Part shown: one piece after another, positions 37,252 through 46,196 of the stretch | How the letters are laid out: the number at the start of each line of letters is the position of its first letter | Numbering within the stretch: the stretch's first letter is position 1 | Assembly (NCBI GenBank): GCA_947053925.1 | Contig: CAMRUG010000002.1 | Coordinates: 238,003 to 302,002 of the forward strand | Length of the DNA: 64,000 nt | Source: an uncultured Clostridia bacterium | GTDB taxonomy: Bacteria; Bacillota; Clostridia; Christensenellales; CAG-314 | Direction of reading: 5' to 3' | Position numbers and translations under genes: made by a program | The notes under the pieces: model-generated | What the model saw: only the letters and a program-made list of their open reading frames with translations | What the model was told of the DNA's origin: nothing | The model's database searches: none

Positions 37252-37741
37252 AAACCGCCACCTCGTAAAAGCGTTTAGTTGCAAGAGCAATAGTTTTGTT
37301 ATCGACATTTACCGAAAGCACTAAATCGTTTAAAAATGGAAAAAAAACGGTTTTTCCGTCTTTGTCGCATACAAAAACGTCAGCCGCACCATACTGCAGT
37401 ACGTCTTTTACAGTACCTATAATATCGCCGTTTTCCAACGTAACTTTACAGCCGATGAGATCGGTTATAAAATATCTGTCTTTTTTTAACGCCAAACACT
37501 CTTTGTCTGCATACACCGACCAATTACGCAACCCTTCCGCCGTATTTCTATCGGCAATGCCGTCCAGTAAAACATAGCAAAATTCACCGTCAAAACGTAT
37601 TTTTTCGATAGTATAAGTTTTAGTACCGATATACAACTGTTTTACATTCTTGAGCATCGTCGAATCATCGAGGTAACTTACAAGCTTAATTTCACCCTTA
37701 ATCCCCTGCGCTTTAAGTACTTTACCGATTTCAATTTTCAT
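37241..37741 (-). CDS. rimM: Ribosome maturation factor RimM
   Basis: Starting at ATG 37741 (MKIEIGKVLKAQGIKGEIKLVSYLDD), this is a 166-aa 30S maturation factor with an N-terminal RimM barrel and a C-terminal PRC-like barrel (YFITDLIGCKVTLENGDIIGTVKDVLQ..FLNDLVLSVNV). The ribosome binding site is weak. A terminator separates it from khpA, so its expression relies on read-through or a weak TTGTGG-17-TATATC promoter overlapping the hairpin. Confidence 0.95.
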   Translation of the reverse strand: MKIEIGKVLKAQGIKGEIKLVSYLDDSTMLKNVKQLYIGTKTYTIEKIRFDGEFCYVLLDGIADRNTAEGLRNWSVYADKECLALKKDRYFITDLIGCKVTLENGDIIGTVKDVLQYGAADVFVCDKDGKTVFFPFLNDLVLSVNVDNKTIALATKRFYEVAVYED

Positions 37742-37810
37742 ATCAATTACTTTGTATTTAAATATATTTAAATTTGTTTCTAAAATATTGCAGATATATC
37801 TTTTTATAAG

Positions 37811-37838
37811 AAAAGCCACAAGATATAATACTTGTGGC
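37811..37838 (-). terminator. Terminator between khpA and rimM
   Basis: GCCACAAG and CTTGTGGC form an 8-bp stem with an 8-nt loop, followed by TTTTCTT on the minus strand. It may attenuate rather than fully end the ffh-rpsP-khpA transcript. Confidence 0.7.
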
Positions 37839-37845
37839 AAATAAT

Positions 37846-38076
37846 CTAATCGGCAATATCGATACTGTATCTTTTACCGTTTTTAATTCCTACCGCCTTG
37901 GCTAATGTGCGAATAGCCATTGCAATTTTGCCTTGTTTACCGATAACTTTTCCTATATCGTTCTCTGCAACGTGTATAGTAACAACCTCAACCCCGTTTT
38001 CTTCAGCCGAAGTAACATTAACTGCAGACTTGTCGTCAACAAGTTGCTCAACTATATAAGTAACTAATTCTACCAT
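37846..38076 (-). CDS. khpA: KH-domain RNA-binding protein KhpA
   Basis: The 76-aa single-KH protein contains the GxxG loop in NDIGKVIGKQGKIAMAIRTLAKAVG and ends with a KRYSIDIAD strand. KhpA works with KhpB in RNA binding and cell division control in Gram-positives. It lies 13 bases after rpsP, the conserved Bacillota position. Confidence 0.94.
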   Translation of the reverse strand: MVELVTYIVEQLVDDKSAVNVTSAEENGVEVVTIHVAENDIGKVIGKQGKIAMAIRTLAKAVGIKNGKRYSIDIAD

Positions 38077-38089
38077 ATTTTACCTCAAA

Positions 38090-38350
38090 TTACGCTTTAG
38101 GCGCTTTTCTGGGCTCAAGCACATTTTCGCGAACAAGCAGTGTTCTTACTGTTTCGGTAGGTTGTACTCCGTTAGCAATCCATTTCTTTGCCTTATCTAC
38201 GTCAAGATGAAGTTCTTCGTTTAACGGATTGTAAGTTCCGACCAAATCAACATATTGTCCGTCGCGTGCCTTGTGAGAATCGATTACTACTACACGGTAA
38301 AACGGGCTTTTTTTGTCTCCCATTCTTGTCAATCTCATTTTTACTGCCAT
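38090..38350 (-). CDS. rpsP: 30S ribosomal protein S16
   Basis: The start is ATG 38350 (MAVKMRLTRMGDKKSPFYRVVVIDSHKARDG) after GGAGGAAAAAACA; the upstream ORF prefix is the ribosome binding site. The 86-aa product also shows GTYNPLNEELHLDVDKAKKWIANGVQPTETVR. It follows ffh. Confidence 0.97.
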   Translation of the reverse strand: MAVKMRLTRMGDKKSPFYRVVVIDSHKARDGQYVDLVGTYNPLNEELHLDVDKAKKWIANGVQPTETVRTLLVRENVLEPRKAPKA

Positions 38351-38392
38351 TGTTTTTTCCTCCAAAAGTATTTATAATTTATATTTTATTTA

Positions 38393-39703
38393 TTAAAAAG
38401 GTAAGCGTTTTGACTTAGCCATTTTTTTCATCATATCGCGAGACTGTTCAAACTGCTTAATAAGCCTGTTTACGTCTTGCACTTCAAGCCCGCAACCTGC
38501 GGCAATTCTCTTGCGTCTAGAATAATTGAGAATTTTAGGGTTACTGCGTTCTTCTTTTGTCATAGATTGTATAATCGCTTTGTTACGTTTAATCTGCGCT
38601 TCGTCAACTTTCTTGTCTCCCAATTTGAGTCTACCCGCACCGGGGATCATTCCGACAAGCGAATCGAGATCTCCCATTTTTGCAACTTGTTCAAACTGCT
38701 CTAAAAAGTCATTCAAATCAAAAGACGCTTCTTTTAACTTCTTAGCCATTTTCATAGCTTGTTCTTCGTCTATAGCTGTCTGAGCCTTTTCGATAAGAGT
38801 CAGCACATCGCCCATACCTAATATTCTGGACGCCATTCTGTCGGGATAAAACGGCTCTAAATCTTCGGGCTTTTCGCCTGTGCCGACAAATTTAATCGGT
38901 TTGCCTGTAACCGCTTTAATAGAAAGCGTTGCTCCGCCGCGTGTGTCGCCGTCCAATTTAGTCATTATAACGCCGCTGATATTCAATGCTTCGTCAAAAG
39001 TCTTAGCTACGTTTACAGCATCCTGACCTGTCATAGAATCGACAACCAAGAGAGTTTCGTAAACGTTTACCGCTTTCTTAATAGACTTTAATTCGTCCAT
39101 CAATTCCTGATTTATATGCAAACGTCCCGCCGTATCTATAATGACTGTATCGAAACCGTTCTTCTCCGCATATTTTACAGCGCTTTCGGCAATTTTCGTC
39201 GGATTGCCCTGCCCCATTTCAAAAAAGCCCGATTTTACTTTGTTTGCAACAATCTCTAATTGCTTTATTGCCGCAGGTCTGTATACGTCGTCGGCGCAAA
39301 GAAGCACGCGCTTGCCTTGCTTCTGCAAATGCAATGCCAACTTTCCGCACATTGTTGTTTTACCAGCGCCTTGCAGTCCGCACATCATAATGATAGTAGG
39401 CAATTTAGGCGACACGCCCAACTTGCTTTGAGTTGAACCAAGCAATTCAATCAATTGTTCGTTGACGATTTTGATTACTTGCTGACCGGGAGTAAGACTT
39501 TTTAACACCTCTTCCCCTACGGCGAGTTCGGAAACTTTGCTAATAAAGTCCTTTGCAACGGTAAAATTAACGTCGGCTTCCAACAATGCAACGCGGACTT
39601 CGCGCATTGCTTGCTTTATTTCCAACTCAGTCAATGCGCCTCGGTTTTTCAATTTAGAAAAAACATGGTTAATTCTATCTGTTAAATTAGAAAAAGCAGC
39701 CAA
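38393..39703 (-). CDS. ffh: Signal recognition particle protein Ffh
   Basis: The 436-aa SRP54 homologue has the N domain, GTPase G domain (GLQGAGKTTMCGKLA, DTAGRLHI, TKLDGDTRGGA) and the methionine-bearing M domain with the RNA-binding segment RIAAGCGLEVQDVNRLIKQF. It binds signal peptides and SRP RNA and docks on FtsY. It follows ylxM by 3 bases. Confidence 0.97.
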   Translation of the reverse strand: MAAFSNLTDRINHVFSKLKNRGALTELEIKQAMREVRVALLEADVNFTVAKDFISKVSELAVGEEVLKSLTPGQQVIKIVNEQLIELLGSTQSKLGVSPKLPTIIMMCGLQGAGKTTMCGKLALHLQKQGKRVLLCADDVYRPAAIKQLEIVANKVKSGFFEMGQGNPTKIAESAVKYAEKNGFDTVIIDTAGRLHINQELMDELKSIKKAVNVYETLLVVDSMTGQDAVNVAKTFDEALNISGVIMTKLDGDTRGGATLSIKAVTGKPIKFVGTGEKPEDLEPFYPDRMASRILGMGDVLTLIEKAQTAIDEEQAMKMAKKLKEASFDLNDFLEQFEQVAKMGDLDSLVGMIPGAGRLKLGDKKVDEAQIKRNKAIIQSMTKEERSNPKILNYSRRKRIAAGCGLEVQDVNRLIKQFEQSRDMMKKMAKSKRLPF

Positions 39704-39706
39704 TTT

Positions 39707-40012
39707 TTACTCCTTTGAAATAAACTTTATAGCAATTTCCTTTAATTCTTTGTCATCATCACTACTTATTGCTTTAGACAAATCCTTTATCAACCGCGCT
39801 AAATGTATTGTGCTTTCAAACTTTACAAGCGCAGCCTCACTATTTATAATTGCGTCGCGAACACCTTGGCGGGAAATACCCGTTTCATTTGCAATTTCAG
39901 CCAATGAACAATCGCAATCGCAATACATAGAAACAGCCTCTCTTTGCTTACCTGTAAGTAAGTCGCCGTATATAGACAATAACTCCGATAACTGCAATTT
40001 AGATAATGCCAT
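39707..40012 (-). CDS. ylxM: YlxM family SRP-associated HTH protein
   Basis: The 101-aa helix-turn-helix protein has the family motifs LLSIYGDLLTGKQREAVSMY, DLSLAEIA-like CSLAEIANETGISRQGVRD, and a helical tail. YlxM is a UPF0122 protein that modulates SRP in streptococci. It leads the ylxM-ffh-rpsP-khpA unit behind a perfect -35 promoter. Confidence 0.94.
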   Translation of the reverse strand: MALSKLQLSELLSIYGDLLTGKQREAVSMYCDCDCSLAEIANETGISRQGVRDAIINSEAALVKFESTIHLARLIKDLSKAISSDDDKELKEIAIKFISKE

Positions 40013-40025
40013 TTGTGTACCTATA

Positions 40026-40047
40026 TGTAAAGCAAATTTACTTTACA
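40026..40047 (-). promoter_or_regulatory. 22-bp near-perfect palindrome at the ylxM transcription start
   Basis: The 11-base arms begin TGTAAAG and end CTTTACA, with 10 of 11 positions pairing. It lies just downstream of the -10 element, covering the expected transcription start and early leader, so it could be a repressor operator or an mRNA hairpin. Confidence 0.5.
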
Positions 40048-40052
40048 AGCAT

Positions 40053-40081
40053 ATTCTATCTTAAATTTTACCCCTTGTCAA
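40053..40081 (-). promoter_or_regulatory. Promoter of the ylxM-ffh operon
   Basis: TTGACA and TAGAAT on the minus strand are separated by 17 bases. The element lies immediately after the accessory operon's terminator. Confidence 0.8.
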
Positions 40082-40101
40082 GCAATATATTCAAACATTT
40101 T

Positions 40102-40131
40102 AAAATACGGCATTCAATTATGAATGCCGTA
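40102..40131 (-). terminator. Terminator of the accessory TIR operon
   Basis: TACGGCATTCA and TGAATGCCGTA (40106-40116 and 40121-40131) form an 11-bp stem with a 4-nt loop, followed by TTTTA on the minus strand. It insulates the ffh operon from the accessory genes. Confidence 0.85.
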
Positions 40132-40142
40132 AACAGTATTTA

Positions 40143-42317
40143 TTATTTACTCTCGTTTTCATCTACAACAAGCAGTCCTATCGTAAGCAATCTATCGTAC
40201 AAAGCGTCCAATGTCATATAATCGTAATTATAAATTGCACTCAAAGCCAATAAACGGCCATCGCTGTTTAATTCTCTTATTGTCTTTTGTTCGTCAGGAT
40301 ATAATTTTGAGAACAAGAATAGAATAATTTCGTTAAGCCCGTGATAAGTTGTTAAACAAGCATGGAGTTTTTGACTGCAGTCTCTTCTTTTAAAATCAGT
40401 TTGACCGTATTCATTAACATACTGACGACTCAAAAGCGTGTTTTTGCTCATCTGAGAATAATCGGACAACAAATAGTAAGCGTTCCATCTCGCATGCTCG
40501 ATAAAGGCAAGTACATTGCTGGAATAGGTTTCAAAATAAAACGAATAATTGTTATATCCGCTATTTATGCAGGGATTTACATATTTGTCAAAATACTCTT
40601 CCTTAGTTATTACGCGCGTACAGTTTTCGTCTTGCTTACTCAGCCCAAAACCCAACAATCCAAGTTTAAACGGTATATTCAAAGCATGATAGATATTTGA
40701 AAACTGCTGATCCACATCCAGTTTGCCCCACTCTTCAACCATAATTTTACGGTTTTGCGCTTCTTTAAATCTCTCTAAAATTGCCTTTCGCTTTGATTCC
40801 GATTGTACTGTTCCGCTTGACCAGTTTGCAGATTCTGTAGTATCGTTATATAACAAGTTTATGCGCATAGCAAGTTCTGTTAAATGCTCGTTCACTATCG
40901 AATCTCTTGAATATGCGTCTTTCTCGTCCCCGAAATAAACAATACCGTCATTAGACTCATTAAGTTTAGAGCAATTCCCGTTCTTAGTACGCACAAAAAT
41001 TTGGTAATTTTCTTCGTCCGCAAGCAATTTTCTTATAGTTTGCGCATAAGCAGAATCTACCAAGTCGTCATCCAGAGATATGATAAAATAAGTATAACTG
41101 TCTTCATTGACTATTTTTTTGAAAACTTCTTTAGCTTCAACTGAATTTGCATCTATTTTCTTAGGAGTAATTAAATCGCAAATTTTGTCAGGTTTCTCAA
41201 AGTCGCATCCTTTAAATTTTTCGTTTATTTCGTATAAAATTTTAGAAAAATTCTCATTATGCATTGAATTTTCGTTATTATCAATTACATAATAATGCAC
41301 GGGCTTTGATGACAATCTGCCGTCGGCACATTCGGCAAACTGAAACTGCATTGCCGTCATACAAAATAGCCGATAATTGACTTTGCCGAATCCGACAAAT
41401 ACGACATTTAACTGTTTTGACTCTTTTATTGCACAATTATCCAAATAAAACGAACGAGGCAAATACTTACTCATAGGATATTCAAAAACAAATTTACGCG
41501 CCAAAAGTTCGTATTTATTAAAACAAGTTATATAAGCGCCTACGCTCTGCTCTGTTTTGGCAATAAACTTTTCGTTAATTACTTTTATTTCGTCAGTCTG
41601 CACTTCCAGATGAATAAAAAGCGTACCATCATATTTCTTTTTTATTAACGAAAAGAAATTTATCAACTCCAAATAAGACTGATTAGAGTCGCAAAAAGCT
41701 ATTATATGATATTCTTTGCTTTTTTTTAGCTTATGCAATAAATATTTAGCGTCCAACCTAGAACGGAAAACAACGGTTCCGCTTTTAATTAGATCGGCAT
41801 ATTCGCTTTTGCCGATATTAGTTCCCCAAAGTATGCTGTTAGAATTTGTACGGACATATTTTAATCCCATAGGAGAAACACCGACAACTATATCGCAACT
41901 ATGTCGAAAAAGTTTTTTTTGAGAAACAAAGTTCTTTAGCCTTTGACTGAAGAAGCTTACAAAACTCAGAATTGCCGTTGCAGAGCACAGTATTTCAACA
42001 ATTATAAAATCAGCATAAAATATTGGATACTGTTTTGCAATTCCTAAAATCAAATTTGTTTCGGGTTTAAACACGAATAAATCCAATGCTTTGTTAATTA
42101 GCGACAAACAATAAAAGAAATCTAAATTTATGCCACTGCTCACAGCCGCTATAATATACAACGAATATCCCAACAAAAACGAAGGAATAAGATACAATAA
42201 ATTTTTCTTAGAAACAAGCTCTTTATCTACAATTATTGTACGGATAAACAAATACGTCATCAAACCCAGTACAATTAAGGACAAAACTAAAAAAATTATT
42301 CCCAACGCCAAATACAT
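40143..42317 (-). CDS. Membrane protein with two Rossmann-like regions and a C-terminal RyR-like domain
   Basis: The 724-aa protein begins with three to four transmembrane segments (residues 4-26, 39-62, about 98-125). Two TrkA-N-like nucleotide-binding regions follow, near residues 143-260 (DIVVGVSPMGLKYV) and 310-450 (LNVVFVGFGKVNYRLF, a GxGxxx loop). Residues about 600-660 resemble the ryanodine receptor domain: IEHARWNAYYLLSDY and then KLHACLTTYHGL, the usual EH-x-RWN and K-H-x-L pattern. It is the last gene of the TIR operon (18-base gap, AAGGAG site). I infer a membrane-bound nucleotide or NAD sensor or effector. Confidence 0.7.
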   Translation of the reverse strand: MYLALGIIFLVLSLIVLGLMTYLFIRTIIVDKELVSKKNLLYLIPSFLLGYSLYIIAAVSSGINLDFFYCLSLINKALDLFVFKPETNLILGIAKQYPIFYADFIIVEILCSATAILSFVSFFSQRLKNFVSQKKLFRHSCDIVVGVSPMGLKYVRTNSNSILWGTNIGKSEYADLIKSGTVVFRSRLDAKYLLHKLKKSKEYHIIAFCDSNQSYLELINFFSLIKKKYDGTLFIHLEVQTDEIKVINEKFIAKTEQSVGAYITCFNKYELLARKFVFEYPMSKYLPRSFYLDNCAIKESKQLNVVFVGFGKVNYRLFCMTAMQFQFAECADGRLSSKPVHYYVIDNNENSMHNENFSKILYEINEKFKGCDFEKPDKICDLITPKKIDANSVEAKEVFKKIVNEDSYTYFIISLDDDLVDSAYAQTIRKLLADEENYQIFVRTKNGNCSKLNESNDGIVYFGDEKDAYSRDSIVNEHLTELAMRINLLYNDTTESANWSSGTVQSESKRKAILERFKEAQNRKIMVEEWGKLDVDQQFSNIYHALNIPFKLGLLGFGLSKQDENCTRVITKEEYFDKYVNPCINSGYNNYSFYFETYSSNVLAFIEHARWNAYYLLSDYSQMSKNTLLSRQYVNEYGQTDFKRRDCSQKLHACLTTYHGLNEIILFLFSKLYPDEQKTIRELNSDGRLLALSAIYNYDYMTLDALYDRLLTIGLLVVDENESK

Positions 42318-42335
42318 TGCGCAATTCTCCTTTGT

Positions 42336-42968
42336 TTAAATATCGCAAAGCGGTTTATTTCTTATCATTTTATAACTCTTAACAGCAGGCAAATTGTATC
42401 CGCCATAATCGTCAAATGCATCGCCCACTATTTTGAATCCCAACTTTTCATAAAGCCTAATGGCCGCGATATTGTTTTCCAAAACCGTCAATTCTATAAT
42501 CTCTGCATCGCTTGAACTCAATAGGCTATCAAGCATATAAAAACCGACACCACGCCTGCGAAAAGATTCCTTTACGGAAATATTACACATTGACGAACCC
42601 AACTTACGATAATTATAGGTTTTTTCCATATACTCTGATGCGCCAAAAAACGATCGAGGCGGAACAACTCCGCTATTGGCAAAATCCCTAAGCATACTGT
42701 CTTCATTCCACTTAAAATCGTTAGAATGACACAGAGCTACCGAAACTACTTCGTCCGTAGGCCTGTACTTTACAATGTATACTGCTTTTTTATAAAATAC
42801 GCTATCTGCATTTTCAAACGAGCGTATCAATACTTTCTTCGCATTATTCATATCGCCGAAAATATCACTGTAAATAAACGGGTCGGTATTATAAATCAAT
42901 TCCGCTGTTTCACAATAATCGGTTTGAAATGACAATAGCGACAATTCATAATTCTCAATCATATTCAT
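42336..42968 (-). CDS. GNAT family N-acetyltransferase in the TIR operon
   Basis: The 210-aa protein has the GNAT acetyl-CoA motif SFRRRGVGFYMLDSLL and the following IIELTVLENNIAAIRLYEKLGFKIVGD, close to RimI-type proteins. The first half is divergent. Its start overlaps the 768-aa gene by 14 bases, so it is translationally coupled and belongs to the system. The substrate is unknown; modification or immunity of an operon protein is possible. Confidence 0.85.
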   Translation of the reverse strand: MNMIENYELSLLSFQTDYCETAELIYNTDPFIYSDIFGDMNNAKKVLIRSFENADSVFYKKAVYIVKYRPTDEVVSVALCHSNDFKWNEDSMLRDFANSGVVPPRSFFGASEYMEKTYNYRKLGSSMCNISVKESFRRRGVGFYMLDSLLSSSDAEIIELTVLENNIAAIRLYEKLGFKIVGDAFDDYGGYNLPAVKSYKMIRNKPLCDI

Positions 42969-45261
42969 CTATCATAACAAAGTTTTTGTATGCTATAATT
43001 GTAGGTTCTATCCACAATTTAATTTCGTTACTACCGCACATTTTATTTGGCAGACAATAATATTTAGAGTTTATTAAATACCTGAATTCCGACAATACTT
43101 CCACATCGATATTCTCATCGCGTGAAGGTGTAGAAATAGAAAAGTGCGCAATTCGATATCCGTCGCGAGTTTCGTGAGTATACTCATAAGTTCCGACATA
43201 GGGATAAATACCGTCTAAACCGCTTTCCTTATCACTGCCGTTTTGCAGATATCCGTAAACATAGATTATTTTTTTAATGGCTTCGTCCATTTGAGATTTT
43301 TCGTTGACGTTTTCAAATTTCAGCAATTCCTTTAATGGTCCTATTTGATTGAAATCAAGAAAATAATGGCGTCCTAAAAACGTGCGTAAAATCTCGTTTT
43401 TGGTCTTAGGTCCTTTTACAAAGACACACTCGTCATTCAACTTTTTAATTTCGTCTAAAACTTTTTCTACCGCGGTTATACTAGAACCGAATGTTTTTAA
43501 ACGCTTTAACTGACTGGCAACCTCTGTCCTAAATGCGATATTTGCACTGTTTTGGAATTCGTCTATCTCCTTACCGGAAAAAATATAAAAACTGGAACGC
43601 TCCCTAAAATCGTTTTTAACTTCGGCATATTTAAAAAATCCGCAATAAAACACATACAGTGCTTTCAGCGTATTAAGTACAATAGACGTTGCCCGTTCCT
43701 TTTTACGCTCAATAGACAAATCGGCTCTCGTAAGCCATTCTAACATTTGTATGTGAGAATTGATATTGAGAGGATATTTGCTTTTGTATTTATTGTCTTG
43801 CGATTCGTTGATTTTAAGTAATTCAGACAAATAGTCTATAAGTTTCAATGCTCTGATTTCTGACGTAATAGACAAACGCTGCGCGTCGATTACTCTATTG
43901 CTTCCGTCTGTAACCGTGTGATTTTCGCCGAAATACCTGCTTACCCATCTCTCAAATGCAAGGGCTGTTTCTTTCTTTGTATCCTCTTTAAGTTTTTCGG
44001 CGTCGAATACGTTTGATCCAAATCGCATTTGAATATTGTAAAGCAATTTATCGTATGTATTATTGTCAACAGAAAATAAGAATTGCAGTACGCTTGTAGC
44101 ACTCTCTTTGACAAATAAAATTGCAATAATCGTATCCCACACATGATGAAATAAATCCGGATATTTCAACTGATAATTATTGCGCAAGGCAAGCTTGTTT
44201 TCCGCCGTTAAAATATCGGAAACAGACATCGTCAATTGTTTGATATAACGGTAATTGATAGCATAAAAATCTTTGATGTAAATTTTTTTATTACTATCCC
44301 TTGTACTGCTAATATGCAAATCTCGCAAAACAGTAATATACGCCGTTGGCGAAACAATAATAAACTCTCCGTTGCGAGCAGTATAGTTTTCGTCGGCAGT
44401 CAGGTTTATTCTGACATAGCTGTTATCGCTACCGACACGGGCATAGTTTAAATATGCTACTTCGCGCCTATCCTTACCTACTTTATCGCGGACTACTTCT
44501 TCCAGATAGTAGAACTCGTTCCCGATATTTATCAGAGTCAAATTAGTACTTAAAATCTCGTCGGTTATATCGTCTTTAATTACGATTCTGTTTATACGGT
44601 CGAACGGTATTTTGTTGAGTCTAGAAGGAATAGTTCCGTCATCTGACTTATTCTCAAAATCCGGCAGCTCCAATACGGCATAAATATTCTTAAATTCATT
44701 TTTTAACGGTTCAAATTCCAAATCAATTTTGCGTAAATACGGAAAAAGCCGTAAAAATTCTATCAATTCGTCATACTTTGAATTAAGATTCTCTTTTCCT
44801 ATTAGTCCGCGTGAAGAATTCCTAGCAATCTTGGCTTTTTGCACAAAATACGCGAATCTGTTGCTCGAATCCGGATTAAGCATCTCTGACAAATCCAATC
44901 TTTGACACAAAACTCCTCTTGAATGTATGTCCAACTGCACATCCATTATGGTGGGCTCTATAACAGAATAATTTAAATTCTTTTCAGTATATAATTCGGA
45001 AAATGTCTTGTTGACGCGCATATATGAATTGTAAATTTCGGAATCGTCTATATCTATATTACCGTCATTTTCTTTCCAGTTTCTAAACTTTGCATATATC
45101 AAAGCGAACGTCAAATTCAAAACATTAGAAAAATACTGATTGATTTCCTCTGTAGTAGTCAAAAAATCCGAATTGCCGTATTTATTATTAAAAATAATTT
45201 TCCGTACTTCGTTGTCCGCAACTAACAAGGAAACTTTTTTCAAACAATCGTTTCTATCCAT
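42955..45261 (-). CDS. 768-aa unknown protein of the TIR operon
   Basis: I do not recognise any domain. The sequence has no membrane segment or signal peptide. It is a mix of helical N-terminal region (1-200), beta-rich middle (about 200-340, e.g. FDRINRIVIKDDI, YVRINLTADENY) and a long helical second half (350-690), ending in a beta-rich segment (DGYRIAHFSISTPSRD, NEIKLWIEPTIIAYKNF). It starts 3 bases after the ATPase stop with GGGAG. A scaffold or target-recognition role is inference from size and position. Confidence 0.8.
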   Translation of the reverse strand: MDRNDCLKKVSLLVADNEVRKIIFNNKYGNSDFLTTTEEINQYFSNVLNLTFALIYAKFRNWKENDGNIDIDDSEIYNSYMRVNKTFSELYTEKNLNYSVIEPTIMDVQLDIHSRGVLCQRLDLSEMLNPDSSNRFAYFVQKAKIARNSSRGLIGKENLNSKYDELIEFLRLFPYLRKIDLEFEPLKNEFKNIYAVLELPDFENKSDDGTIPSRLNKIPFDRINRIVIKDDITDEILSTNLTLINIGNEFYYLEEVVRDKVGKDRREVAYLNYARVGSDNSYVRINLTADENYTARNGEFIIVSPTAYITVLRDLHISSTRDSNKKIYIKDFYAINYRYIKQLTMSVSDILTAENKLALRNNYQLKYPDLFHHVWDTIIAILFVKESATSVLQFLFSVDNNTYDKLLYNIQMRFGSNVFDAEKLKEDTKKETALAFERWVSRYFGENHTVTDGSNRVIDAQRLSITSEIRALKLIDYLSELLKINESQDNKYKSKYPLNINSHIQMLEWLTRADLSIERKKERATSIVLNTLKALYVFYCGFFKYAEVKNDFRERSSFYIFSGKEIDEFQNSANIAFRTEVASQLKRLKTFGSSITAVEKVLDEIKKLNDECVFVKGPKTKNEILRTFLGRHYFLDFNQIGPLKELLKFENVNEKSQMDEAIKKIIYVYGYLQNGSDKESGLDGIYPYVGTYEYTHETRDGYRIAHFSISTPSRDENIDVEVLSEFRYLINSKYYCLPNKMCGSNEIKLWIEPTIIAYKNFVMIDEYD

Positions 45262-45264
45262 AAA

Positions 45265-46185
45265 TCAGTCTCCCAAAAGACATTTAACAACCTTTTTGTA
45301 TGCTTCAATCGCTTTAATTTCATCTTCTGCAAGTAAGTCTTCCGATAATTTAAACAAAACGTCTTCCTGTATTTTAAAACGTTTCACTTCGTTCACTCCG
45401 AAAAAGTCTTCGCCTTTACCTACCATATCTAGACATATTTGATTGCCATGCGTATCTAAACTACCGAAAATTTCCATAATATCGCGTTTGATGTTCTCGT
45501 AACTTACAATCAAACAGTCAACAACTATGTCATCCGTCGGCACTGCATTAGGTACAAGTACAAACTTTTTATTGCAATAACGCGGTAAAATCCGTTGCAT
45601 AAAGTCAAGTGTGCCGTATCTGAATTGATATGTAATTCTCATACAAGTCGCTATAGTATCGGAATACTCTATCGCCCAATTGGCTGTTAATTGATCTCCT
45701 GCCGGAGTATCAAAAATTACAGCAGAGCAATCGTACAGTTCGCAAGAATCTATAAGATCTTTAAACTTCTCTTTTACGCTGTTTCCGACATCGTAATTAT
45801 TATTGCTTTCTTTATTCAACGGCTTACCCGTGTCGGCAGGTATAAACAAAACTGACGCATTGCTTTCGTTGTCTAAACCGAAATATTTACCGACAGGGAT
45901 ACATCTTCCGAAAATAGGATGACTTGACAGCGGGATAAAGTCAGGCGAATACAGACCTTTTGCAACACAGGTATTAAGCGCTTCCTGCACTGAATAAGAC
46001 TTTGTATTTGCCCCTTTCTTTTTGAGTAAAAAAGTTAGTCCTGCGCTGTCTAAATCCAAATCCATCAAAATAATCGGATGTTTTGGAGAAGCATTTAATT
46101 GCTTAACAATATACGGTAAAGTGTTGTAAGCCAGTGAACTGCGCCCTGCGCCGCCCTTATAAGAAAAATACGATAATTTAATCAT
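45265..46185 (-). CDS. ParA/MinD-like ATPase with KGGxGR variant Walker A
   Basis: The 306-aa protein starts MIKLSYFSYKGGAGRSSLAY. The deviant Walker A keeps the signature Lys10, but the P-loop lysine is Arg15. Walker A-prime/switch residues are in IILMDLDLDSAGL (residues 38-50) and Walker B-like VIFDTPAGD. This KGGVGR-motif variant is an established subgroup of SIMIBI ATPases that often lies near TIR or other signalling genes. It probably acts as a nucleotide-dependent switch for the flanking large proteins. It sits 11 bases after the coiled-coil gene. Confidence 0.88.
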   Translation of the reverse strand: MIKLSYFSYKGGAGRSSLAYNTLPYIVKQLNASPKHPIILMDLDLDSAGLTFLLKKKGANTKSYSVQEALNTCVAKGLYSPDFIPLSSHPIFGRCIPVGKYFGLDNESNASVLFIPADTGKPLNKESNNNYDVGNSVKEKFKDLIDSCELYDCSAVIFDTPAGDQLTANWAIEYSDTIATCMRITYQFRYGTLDFMQRILPRYCNKKFVLVPNAVPTDDIVVDCLIVSYENIKRDIMEIFGSLDTHGNQICLDMVGKGEDFFGVNEVKRFKIQEDVLFKLSEDLLAEDEIKAIEAYKKVVKCLLGD

Positions 46186-46196
46186 TTTATACCTCT

